64,000 bases of DNA from Manihot esculenta (Eukaryota; Streptophyta; Magnoliopsida; Malpighiales; Euphorbiaceae): contig NC_035171.2 of assembly GCF_001659605.2 (NCBI RefSeq), positions 2,362,325-2,426,324 of the forward strand, written 5' to 3'. A program made the position numbers and the translations under genes. Below, in pieces: positions 51,087-64,000 of this stretch; within the stretch, counting starts at the first letter, position 1; every line of letters starts with the position of its first letter. The notes under the pieces are model-generated. The model was given only the letters and a program-made list of their open reading frames with translations, was not told the origin of the DNA and did not search any database.

Positions 51087-51653
51087 TGTTTAAGGGACAA
51101 AGAAATTATTTAATTATTTTGGATATTTTTTATAATGAAAATTGTGAATAATTATAAAAAAATCAGCTAAAATATAGTAAGTAAAAATATGATTAATATT
51201 GTCCAAAAAATTCAAACAAAAATCTCTATTACTCCCAAAAAAATCAACCTTGTAGGAAATAGAACAAAAATGGGCAAAATCTATTTCAGATTCAATCCTC
51301 ACCGTTTGTTAGAAGCCCAAAACTCCATAAAATATCAAACCTGTAAATTATAAAAATAAAATATTGGAAATCTTTAAAAAAAAAATAATAATGCAAAAAA
51401 ATCATGGAGATTTGTTTGAGTTTTCTCTCATTCTCCTTCCCCCTGTTCAATTTATGTGAACTAACCAAACAAAGCCTAAGGTAATAAAATCGAAAGTTGA
51501 AGGGCAAATCCGGAAATTCAAAGAAAACAATTGGAACAAAAGGGTTTTTGTAGGTAAATTGACCTAAACGCATTATAAACAATCGCAAGACACACAAGCT
51601 TACTCTCTTCCCCTTCAAACTCCAAGGCGCAGATCCGAGGAGTTTGGGATTAA

Positions 51654-51661
51654 AAACCCTA
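51654..51661 (+). promoter_or_regulatory. Telo-box in the eIF4A leader
   Basis: AAACCCTA lies in the presumed untranslated first exon of eIF4A. Telo-boxes near the transcription start are typical of plant translation-apparatus genes, which fits the gene. Confidence 0.6.
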
Positions 51662-53207
51662 GTTTTTATCTCTCCACTCTCAAAAAGCCTCCAAATCTCT
51701 CTACCTTTCTTTCAACCCCTTGCTCACTATCAGGTCTCTTTCGTCATTCCTCCCTCTCCTCACTATTGTCTATATACATGTGTCTGTTTGTAATTAGCTT
51801 TGTTTTTAATTGTTGGTATCGGTCTTTTGCAGAGATCTATGTGTGGGTTTTTTTTTTCTTAATGTTAAAAATTTGTGCTTTTTTACGTATCTCTACCCGG
51901 GTATTTGTTGGTGGAATTTTGATGCTTTATTTATCTTTTTTCTCCCCTTTTCGATGGGTGATTTAGCTTTAGATTTGGTATGGTGGTTGTGGGTTTTCGT
52001 TTTCTTTTTTCTGGGAGCTGGGATTGATCTGTTTATTTGTTTTGTAGTTTAAGTTTCGAGTTTTATTCATTATTATGATGTGTTACTATTCTGAGGTCTA
52101 GTTGGTTGTTCAGGTTCTGAGATTGACTGGGTTGATTGTCAACTGGTCCTGGTTTTTGAAAAAAAAAAAGAGAAGGGAGAGAGATAATACAGGAGGGCAA
52201 GTTTGTTACTATAGTACAGTTTTTATAAGCTTTGAGAGAAAGAATTTCCTGGCCTTTACATAAGGCCAGATGGATTAACTAATGGGTTGAACATCATCAG
52301 AAGTTGAATAGACACTAAATTCTTTTATTTGTTAGCTGTTACACTGCTAAATGCTAATAGCTTATGTCAACTTATTGGCTATGATGCATCACTAGTTTTT
52401 CTTTTGTTCTTGTGGTTGTCTATTTAGCTTCTTGTTCTCTACATAGGTTTTTAGTTTATTCTCAACTGCTACTGTAGAGCATATATACGAGGGCATGTAT
52501 TTTCGTCTAGTTACCATTTAAGACACCTTATTAACATTGGACAAGTTTTAATGATTATCCCACGTTAACAGGCCACAGATTTATGATAATGTATTGTTGT
52601 GTAATTTGGTATAGGATCTAGTATTTCTCAAAATTTTCATGTTTATGCTAATCCATTGAGAAATAATAACTTTTTTTTATTAGATCAGGAGTCCTAAATT
52701 CTTAATTTGATATTTTGGAGGAGAGGGCAAAGTAGTCTGATGGTGAAGGATTTATATCCGATGTATCAGCTACCTGGCTGCCCCTATGATATCTTCTTCT
52801 CCAGACACTAAAACAGAAGTTTAATGCTTGTACTCCTTTCTATTTTGGTTTGCAAGTTTGGCTCTTCTGTGACAAATTCATTCTGGTTTCTTGCCATATG
52901 GCCTAACAAGTGGACAACAGTGAAATATTGTGTGGTCTGGTAGATTATTTTCATTTTGATTTGTATGTTCTTTCTTGTTCTTCTTGTGTTCACAGATTAT
53001 TTTGTAATGACTTTTTTCCTAGATTGTATAATGTCGTGTACATGTTTTCTGCTTTCTCTCATTATATTGGTGCATTTGATGGGGGACAAGAATGCAGAAT
53101 GTGATTATACTCTTTACCTGTTTAGTTTTGTAATTCATATTTTAATGTTGCCATCTCAACTTCTGTAAAACATGCATAATATAACATGTGTTTTTCTTCA
53201 TGCAGTC

Positions 53208-54937
53208 ATGGCAGGTTTGGCCCCAGAAGGATCACAGTTTGATGCTAAGCAATATGACACCAAAATGAATGAATTGTAAGTTCTGTAATCTCTGTGTATA
53301 TAGCAAGAGTTCATTGTGATTTGATGCCAGTGATTATGCATTTTCTTACAACTGCACAGACTGTCTAATGAAGGACAAGAATTCTTCACCACTTATGATG
53401 AGGTTTATGAAAGTTTTGATGCTATGGGACTGCAAGAGAACCTTCTGAGGGGCATCTATGCCTACGGTACTCTATATATATATATGTATACACATATATA
53501 ATTTTGTTTCCTTAACATGCGATAATATCTGCAAATTTCTTGTGAATGTGATTCTTAATGATTAGTTTGCTCTGGAGTCGATTTTTACTTGATTCCTTGC
53601 TACATCTTCTTAGGAGATTTTGAATGAGAGTAATTGTATTACTCTCTGACTCTGTATCCTTGAGATTTTTGCACCTTTTTCTTGAGTTGACTATTGCTGG
53701 AGGATGCTGACTTTCTTGCCTAAATTTCTGTTCAAGGTTTTGAGAAGCCTTCTGCAATCCAGCAAAGAGGAATTGTTCCATTCTGCAAGGGTCTAGATGT
53801 AATTCAGCAGGCCCAGTCTGGAACTGGTAAAACAGCAACTTTCTGCTCTGGCATTCTGCAGCAACTTGATTATGGTCTAGTTCAATGTCAAGCGCTAGTC
53901 TTGGCTCCAACAAGAGAACTGGCACAGCAGATTGAGAAAGTTATGCGAGCCCTTGGTGATTACCTTGGTGTGAAGGTTCACGCATGTGTAGGTGGAACAA
54001 GTGTTCGTGAGGATCAACGCATTCTTCAAGCAGGTGTTCATGTTGTTGTGGGAACTCCTGGTCGTGTGTTTGACATGCTGAGAAGGCAGTCACTTCGTCC
54101 AGATTACATTAGAATGTTTGTGTTGGATGAAGCTGATGAGATGCTGTCACGTGGTTTCAAGGATCAGGTTTTCAATCAGAACTATTTTTTTTTTCCTTCC
54201 CCCCCCCCTCCCCCTCTTTCTTCTAACCTAGTTGTAGGAGCTCTTTGATGAGCTCTGTTTTTCTTCATTCTCTGGTTCTAATGTGGTTTACTGGCCATCA
54301 GATCTATGATATTTTCCAGTTGCTGCCAGCAAAAGTTCAGGTTGGTGTTTTCTCTGCTACCATGCCACCAGAGGCCCTTGAAATCACAAGGAAGTTCATG
54401 AACAAGCCTGTGAGGATCTTGGTTAAGCGTGATGAGCTTACCCTTGAGGGTATCAAGCAGTTCTATGTGAATGTTGAGAAAGAAGAATGGAAACTAGAAA
54501 CACTATGTGATCTGTATGAGACCCTAGCCATCACCCAGAGTGTCATTTTTGTTAACACAAGGCGCAAGGTTGACTGGCTTACTGACAAGATGCGTAGCCG
54601 TGACCACACAGTATCAGCAACTCATGGAGATATGGACCAGAACACTCGTGATATCATTATGCGGGAATTCCGTTCTGGCTCTTCTCGTGTTCTGATCACT
54701 ACCGATCTCTTGGCTCGTGGTATTGATGTGCAGCAAGTTTCACTTGTCATAAACTATGACCTGCCGACTCAACCGGAAAACTACCTTCATCGTATTGGAA
54801 GAGGTGGACGATTTGGAAGAAAAGGTGTAGCTATTAATTTTGTGACAAGGGATGATGAGAGAATGCTGTTTGACATTCAGAAATTTTATAATGTGGTAAT
54901 CGAGGAGCTGCCATCTAATGTTGCTGATCTCCTGTGA
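53208..54937 (+). CDS. EIF4A: Eukaryotic initiation factor 4A (DEAD-box RNA helicase)
   Basis: Four coding exons (53208-53275, 53360-53466, 53737-54167, 54302-54937) give 413 residues, the standard eIF4A length. eIF4A unwinds mRNA leaders within eIF4F in the cytoplasm. All helicase motifs are seen: Q motif ([11 protein letters not shown]), AQSGTGKT (84-91), [16 protein letters not shown] (189-192), SAT in [10 protein letters not shown], and [13 protein letters not shown] near the end. The protein ends NVADLL, as in plant eIF4A. Every intron is GT-AG with correct phase. The ATG follows the leader-intron acceptor by two bases. Intron 3 holds a C-rich run near 54200-54213. Confidence 0.97.
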
Positions 54938-57296
54938 TGAGAAATTTTGGCGTGTGTCGAGAAAGGTTTCTTATTTAACGTGTTGTTTTTCGTTTCTTGT
55001 TTAGTGTCTTGATTTAATATTTTGAGACATATCTGACAGTTTATTCTCATATGAGCCTTCTCAATTGCAACATGAAGAGATTGTCTAGTTCTTATTACCT
55101 TTTTTATATTTTTGCCCTCTTGGAAAGTTTTGCATGCTGGGTGTTTTTGTACTGTATAACCCCCCTCTTTCTATAAATTATTGTGGAATTGTTTACTTGT
55201 CCATATTTGTTTCTGTGACTGCAAGTTTAATCTTTATTTGCCTTTGGTGTTTAACTTCTCGAATTAAGATGGCTGTATTTATTGGGATTTTTAATTTATT
55301 TTATTTTAAAAATTTTAAATTCAATTTGGTTCGAAATTTCATTTTTATTTAAGCAACTAAGTTCTCAAACAGGAGTTTGGAAAGAGGGAGAAAGCTCATC
55401 CCAAGTCCCATGGCATGAGGCAGCTGGTTAGCTTTTGCCCTTTTGCCCAACACGGGGACCATCCAGCTGAGAGAAGACAGCAAGACGACTCACAAATATC
55501 TAAATTTCAGTTATTCATTTTTATTAATTAGTTATATATCAAAACAAATTGATATATTTATTTTGATATATGTAAATTTATATTTTGGTATTTCAACTTT
55601 CTTAATTGAAATGTGCCCAAGTAAAATGAAATTAAAATTTTTCATCCTTTTATTAAATAAAAAAAAAAGGCTAAACATTTATTTTAATTTTAAGTTGGGA
55701 GACTACATAGATCAGCAAGCAAGAATTCAGTACAAGCATCAAGTAGTATGTAAGATTAAGAAATGAATAGGCAATTCTAGCTAAACAATAATTATATATG
55801 GAATGACCTAGCAAGTGTTAAGGCAAAGAACTAATCAATTAGGAATTAAGAAATAAAACGTTATTTTATTTTTTTTATTAATTTCCCTTTTTAAAATAAA
55901 ATAAATTCTTTTTAATTTAAAAGAAACAGAGACTATTTATAATTGTATAAATTTTATTTAAATTCTTTTCTTCTAAATATTTTTTTTTTTTCAAAAGAAG
56001 TATTTGTGTGATAAATGAAAAACTGCCCATGAAATTTATAGTTTTGGGATAACAAAATCAAAAAGTGTATGATCTTTGATTAAATTGCCAATCACATGAA
56101 TATTCATGCTTAGACACAAAGAACAGTATAAGGATAATTTACAATTAAAATTAAAATAAAAATAAAAGAAACTAATAAATTTTTAAAAATATAATAATGT
56201 CCAGAATTTGGGGAAAAAACAAATTGAAATGGTAAACTGTAAGAAAATCATAAATGCAGAGTGTGAAAACAATAATTGAAGTAAACTACCATGGCTGTGC
56301 TCTCATAAACTCTAGGGCCCATTAATAGTCATATCAAGTTACTAAATTTTTCATAACTGTATGGTACATTGGACCCATTTCAAAAATAAAATATAATAAT
56401 AATAATAAATGAATTCAATTTGAAATTTTTCAAATTTTAAAAAATATTAATTTGAGAGGATTCATAATTAAGTAATAAACAATAATTAAAAAAATGTTGA
56501 ATGAATTGTATACTAAGTAACATGATATAAATGTTTTTGTCTCTTAATTTTTGTATTTTTTTTTAAATTGTTAAATGTTTAATGGATTTAATTTAGAAAA
56601 GAAAAGACTGGTTCATTTGATTTAACACATGCAAAAAAAAAAAAAAAGGAAAATTGAATTAGAAGAAAAAAAAAAGTACTTTTATATCTTAATTTTCAAT
56701 TAATTTATTTTTAATTTCTTTTCATTAATTTTGAAAACAACAAGTTGGTATTATTTTATATTAATAAATTTTGTTATTAAGGCCAGAAAGTCAATTCATA
56801 ATCTTTTAAAAGAAATAAAGAAACATAAGCATCTAATGTCAACAAAAAAAAAAAAAAATTAAATTGTCATAACCCACAGGCTTCTAAATTCTGTTACAAC
56901 TATCTTATCAGAGGAAAGGGAAATTTTCTTACAGTCAAATCCTGAAATCCCAAGTGACACATGCCCTTCATTCATTGACAATAGGCAGAAAAATCAAGGT
57001 GAAAAAAATTTCATAAATCCAATAATTCTTTAGAATAACCAATAAATAAATATGCATAAAAGGGTACAAAGAAAGATACAAACTTCAACTTGGGTTGTTT
57101 TAACTCAAAACCAAAAACAAGACCCACTTCAATAAATTATAACAACTCCTCTAAATAGCAAAGCAATCCCAAAGCAAAAGATTTCTTCTGCTTTTTCTTA
57201 TTTTGCTTCTTCTTTCTTTTCTTCTCTAAAATAAAACCTTAATTCTTGAATCTATCTATCAAATTTGTGTGTATGTGATTCTTGTGTTTAGTTTCA
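54938..57296. other. AT-rich intergenic region
   Basis: After the eIF4A 3' UTR (to about 55300) the DNA is very AT-rich with poly-A and poly-T runs and no supported gene. The open frame at 55443-55766 has biased composition and no resemblance. The last 150 bases (57150-57296), pyrimidine-rich, are the leader of the DUF3511 gene. Confidence 0.6.
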
Positions 57297-57632
57297 ATGG
57301 AGGGGTTCAGATCCAAGTCTTGCAGAGATGGAAGGATGCAGATAGAGGAATTCTATGGACCAGGACCAACAAGCATGCAAGATTTAAGGTCTTATAGTGT
57401 GAGCTATGCACAGCCAAATCAATTTGGCAAGGAAGTGAAGATCAAGAAAGGGAAAAGCAATGTTGGGTCATCTTCAAAAAGCTGGAGTTTCAATGATCCT
57501 GAGCTGCAAAGAAAAAAAAGAGTTGCTAGCTACAAGGTTTACACCATGGAAGGCAAGATGAAAGGTTCCTTGAGAAAGAGCTTTAGGTGGATCAAGGACA
57601 CTTGCACCCAAGTCGTCTATGGATGGAGGTGA
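57297..57632 (+). CDS. DUF3511 domain protein
   Basis: An intronless gene for a 111-residue basic protein of unknown function. The family is plant-specific. Visible features are an N-terminal MEGFRSKSCRDGRMQIEEFYG, a lysine-rich middle (KEVKIKKGKS) and the conserved C-terminal DUF3511 part: SWSFNDPELQRKKRVASYKV, YTMEGKMKGSLRKSFRWIKD and a terminal VVYGWR. No membrane helix or signal peptide is seen. The ATG at 57297 is the only one at the start of the frame; the frame upstream opens with TTG. Confidence 0.9.
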   Translation: MEGFRSKSCRDGRMQIEEFYGPGPTSMQDLRSYSVSYAQPNQFGKEVKIKKGKSNVGSSSKSWSFNDPELQRKKRVASYKVYTMEGKMKGSLRKSFRWIKDTCTQVVYGWR

Positions 57633-58782
57633 CCATTTCACAATTTCCCTTCTTCTTCTTCTCCCTAAAAAATAATGTGTTTGTTAATGTTATGGATATG
57701 GAGGTTTGAGATCAGATGCATAAATGTTATTTCAGTTTATGAAGAATTTATATAGTAATGCTGTGAACTTTTCTCTTTTTCGTTCGGCTCCAAAGGAAGC
57801 CAGATCTGGAAAGCTGGATTTTACTTTGTTTATGTGTGTGATTAGTGACTGTAATGAAGATCCGTAACAGATTGGCTTGATTTGGAGATTGAAATTTTTA
57901 ATGTTATGTATCAGTGATCTACTAATCTGTGGTTGTGCTACTGAGCTTCATCTCCAATGCTTGTAAGTTTATGATTTCTCTTTTTTCAATAATGTACTGG
58001 GGAACAAAATATCAGTTGGCAGCCCTGAAAACAAGGAGAACTCGCCTTTTGTTTATTTCATCATTAACGGAGTTGACACAGTAAAAAAAAAAAAAAGGCA
58101 TCTAAGGTCAGCGCTTTTCGAGCTACCAGATCACTATTGTTTATTCGTCACCAAATTTATCATATGCTTCTTTCTCCCATTCAAAACTCTTTCTTTTTTC
58201 TTTTTGAAAATATATATATATATAAGTACAAGAATTGAAAGCAAGATCATATGAACATCTAGATTTCATTATCACCAGTGAAAATGAATTAATTATGCTC
58301 CGTTATCACATAAACATAACAAATGCACACTGTAATTTGCCAGATTCAGAAAGCAATGAAACTACAAATAAGATCTCTTTTCTTCACCCCCGTGCAAAAG
58401 AGAGCAGTTTAGGTTCACATTGACGGTTGCAGTATGAAATTCTTTGAATATTGAAACAATCAAAGATGGCGTGCTCGAAAGCGAAACAGAAATGCTGCTG
58501 CTTTGCGACATTAAATTCAGAAATGCATGTACGGTAGCAGTGATCTCTTAACGGTCTATTACAAATTTGGAAATATTAAGATAACCACAAAGTTTTGCTA
58601 TACATATTCCATCAGTGGGTATCCGTAACTCAACTGTATTGACCGCTGCTGTACCAGAGAGAGAGGGAACAAATTAGAAAGCATTTGGTTAGCAACTAGA
58701 GATGATACAGAGACGATTAACAGGTTCCACTTTTACTTGTAAATTTACATTGGGAAAGGGAAAGAACTGAGGTTGGAATTCA
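57633..58782. other. Convergent intergenic region
   Basis: This contains the 3' UTRs of the DUF3511 gene and the casein kinase gene. A short TA repeat lies near 58210-58225. No further gene is seen; the open frame at 58235-58423 is unrecognised. Confidence 0.6.
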
Positions 58783-61892
<3,110 letters not shown>

Positions 61893-62912
61893 AATAGTGA
61901 AAACCCTGAAATTTTTCTCTCTCTATAACAATAAAAAACCCTAACACTATAATTAAGAAAACAAAACTCCCTCTATCCAAAATTCCCTCAATTTTTTTTA
62001 TTTCTTGAAAAAATTGTGGACCGTACAGGTGTCGGCGGCGATGACGATGATGATGATGATGATGAGGAGGAGGAGGAGGAGGATAAAATCAGCGCCGGAG
62101 ATTGAATCTCGGAGAGCAAATAGAAGAAAAGTACGGGATAGATGGAAAAGCAGAGGGAACTTTCTCTCTCTAGAGATTTATTATTCAAGAGAGAGAAAGG
62201 GAAGAATGAGAAGAACGAGGCATTGTTTCAGCCTTTTTACATGTTGGTTTGATCTTTGATTCAATCGAAAGCGGACTTTCTTACAAGGGTATCTAGTTGT
62301 GTGCGGGATCCAAACGATGTCGCTTTCATCTTTCTAATACAAACGACGTAGTTTAGCATATTCCCACATGCCTGTTCTTTCCCTGCACAAAATGTTGCCC
62401 ATGTTTTGGACAAAAATTGTCGCCAATGCCATTCTTTGTTTTTGGATAAGGAATCATTCTAATAAGATAACAACAAATAAAGAAATAAAATAATTCTCTT
62501 TATATTAACATTTGCCTATAAATTCTTATAAATTAGTATTTAACTATAGAAAATTCAATTTTTGCATGATTTTTTTATAAGAATTTATTTATTTATTTTT
62601 TTAAAAAAAAAATGAGTCATTTTAATAGAAGGGATTGTATTTTCAATAAAAGGGCGAAAAAAGAATAATAAAAATGTAATATATATCAACAATTTTCACA
62701 GGCTGTTAAAACTTCTGAAATGTTACAGGTACATAGTACAACGGCTCAATGCTTCTGTATAATGAAGTGGACCTGAACCAACCCCCACTTAACCACATAA
62801 AAAATCACTGCAAATGAATCGTTAGTGTTACAAGGGCCATGATATAAAAACAGCAAACTTCTAAAAACCCTACAAGCTTTCCCAAATGAAAAAGAAAAAG
62901 TATTGGACAAGG
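61893..62912. other. CK1-like promoter and P4-ATPase 3' side
   Basis: The first 350 bases are the leader and promoter of the casein kinase gene. AAACCCTAA at 61936-61944 is a telo-box on the plus strand. The leader also has GAT then GAG trinucleotides at about 62041-62082. From 62450 to 62690 the DNA is AT-rich; 62690-62912 is the likely 3' UTR of the flippase gene. Confidence 0.55.
62038..62082 (+). repeat. GAT/GAG trinucleotide repeat in the CK1-like leader
   Basis: A run of gatgacgatgatgat leads into gaggaggaggaggagga. On the transcribed sense strand of the kinase gene it reads as TCC/ATC repeats in the 5' leader. No ATG-started upstream frame crosses it. Confidence 0.8.
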
Positions 62913-64000
62913 CTATGAGGGTGAAGATGCATAACTTTGTGATATTAAGGTTGAATGCTTCTTATTCAACCTCCCTCTTAACTGCCTGATCTTTGCATCC
63001 ACTCTTGCTGAGAAACCAATCTTGGTTTCTTGTCTCGCTTTCGACTTCTCTCTTCTCCACATGTGTTGATCTTCAACATCCTTCTTATAGTACTTGATTT
63101 CTTGGATGATATGGTGATCCAGTGGATGGATACATCTTTGGAATGATATGTGAGCCAGGTATGGCAAGTTACATGCAACTGTTACCAAGAAGATTGAGCA
63201 CCAATATATGGGTGCTGGGCCAAGAGCTTCAACTAAGATGTGGTAGGCATTCCCAGAATAAATTGGAGATACCATTCCATAAAGTAAGAGAAACAAGAAC
63301 CAAGCGGCAATGCTACCCCAGACGAAGAGGTGTTGAATCCATGTGAAGTGGCTCATTGTAAGTGCAATCTGGCAGTTGACAGCACAGATGATGCAAGAGA
63401 ACATAGTGGTGCCTACTGCAGCCATATCAGCCGTTTGACCTTCAGCTCGGAACGGTTGGTCAAACAGGATGACAAGATTGAGGAAGAAAATAATGAGGGA
63501 GGAATAGAGACCATTGCCCATCCATCCCATTATTCTATACCAATCAAAGAACAGATTATTGGGTCCTTGCTGATACAATGCTGGGAACTGCAAAAAGTAA
63601 AATATGAATATTAGCACAAGCCAAATAGCATAAAAAAATCAGTGCCTAGACAAAAACACAAGTGAAGGTAATTGGACTAACCTGTAGGCAGACCTCAGAA
63701 GGAACATCTTGTTCAAAAACTCCGAGTGAAATAACGGGCAGGGAGGTAAGAACGACGTTAAACAAGAGCATATACCAGTCATCGTAAATTGATTGGCCAG
63801 AAAAGGCCGTGAATGCCTCGAAGTAGAACAGGGTGAGACCAAATGCTATATTTTTGTAGAAGAAATAACAAATCTGCAAGCCAAAATTAAGTTTTCATTA
63901 AAGACTAACCAATCATGTGCATTTATACAGAACATCAGTGCCTAATTGTGTTTAACCTTGCAGTGGATGCTATCATATTGAATTCATGAAATAAAGCATC
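62913..64000 (-). CDS. P4-type phospholipid-transporting ATPase (flippase), C-terminal part
   Basis: The gene is cut by the window end. Two exons are visible, 63682-63873 and 62913-63587, encoding the last 288 residues; 63874-64000 is intron. P4-ATPases of the ALA type flip aminophospholipids across membranes with an ALIS beta subunit. The conserved part [20 protein letters not shown] and [18 protein letters not shown] lies at the end of the membrane domain, followed by [13 protein letters not shown]. Several hydrophobic helices follow (around [33 protein letters not shown] and [15 protein letters not shown]), then a basic cytosolic tail. It resembles the ALA8-ALA12 branch of Arabidopsis. The catalytic aspartate and ATP-binding domains are outside the window. 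Confidence 0.94.

Larger units (their letters stand above)
50650..53207. other. Divergent promoter of PDC-E2 and eIF4A, with the eIF4A leader intron
   Basis: PDC-E2 reads left from 50649 and the eIF4A transcript probably starts near 51600. About 950 bases are therefore shared as a two-way promoter. On the plus strand a pyrimidine-rich leader (about 51600-51732) ends at caggtctctttcg, a likely donor near 51733. The leader intron then runs about 1.47 kb to tgcag at 53205, two bases before the eIF4A ATG. Large leader introns are common in plant eIF4A genes and can raise expression. Confidence 0.6.

Noticed and set aside
61988..62188. Poly-serine upstream open frame in the CK1-like leader
   Set aside because: It has no ATG (opens with TTG) and the serine run is the trinucleotide repeat read in one frame.

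Overview
This is nuclear DNA from a flowering plant, most likely a eudicot. The genes are interrupted by GT-AG introns, the intergenic DNA is very AT-rich, there are transposon remnants, and every recognisable protein is a plant-type housekeeping or signalling protein. Protein resemblance suggests a rosid, perhaps Malpighiales such as the spurge family, but the sequence alone does not fix the species. No bacterial, organellar or viral gene block was seen.

Layout from left to right. A mitochondrial carrier of the SLC25A44 type (minus, 1808-2848) lies head to head with an intronless chloroplast threonine synthase (plus, 5730-7298). The gap between them holds a 44-bp tandem repeat and an AT-rich dispersed repeat. 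A broken aminopeptidase M1 gene (plus, 9908-18180) follows, with frameshifts, an internal coding deletion and a large transposon-like insertion in one intron. Next come a proline-rich membrane-anchored DUF4408/DUF761 protein (minus, 18720-20417), a small ribosomal-L18a-like two-pass membrane protein rebuilt from four coding exons (minus, 22355-24117), RNA polymerase I subunit RPA49 (plus, 27354-30561) with a decayed partial copy of itself just downstream (31792-32507), and a clade A protein phosphatase 2C of the HAB1 type (minus, 33277-35725).

The right half holds a USP-domain receptor-like cytoplasmic kinase (plus, 39725-42840), TIM23 (plus, 43868-44434), the mitochondrial pyruvate dehydrogenase E2 subunit in 19 coding exons (minus, 45362-50649), eIF4A (plus, 53208-54937), a small DUF3511 protein (plus, 57297-57632), a casein kinase 1-like kinase in 14 exons (minus, 58783-61892) and the 3' end of a P4-ATPase phospholipid flippase (minus, 62913 to the window edge).

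The genes do not form an operon or an evident cluster. Shared themes are mitochondria (carrier, TIM23, PDC-E2), growth and translation (RPA49, eIF4A, with telo-box or site II promoter words) and stress or ABA signalling (HAB1-type phosphatase with a G-box upstream). I found no convincing novel system. The points most worth checking are the aminopeptidase pseudogene with its nested SINE/LTR-like insertion, the RPA49 tandem decay copy, the 10-nt first coding exon of the L18a-like gene, a GC-AG intron in PDC-E2, and an in-frame 18-bp minisatellite in the kinase.
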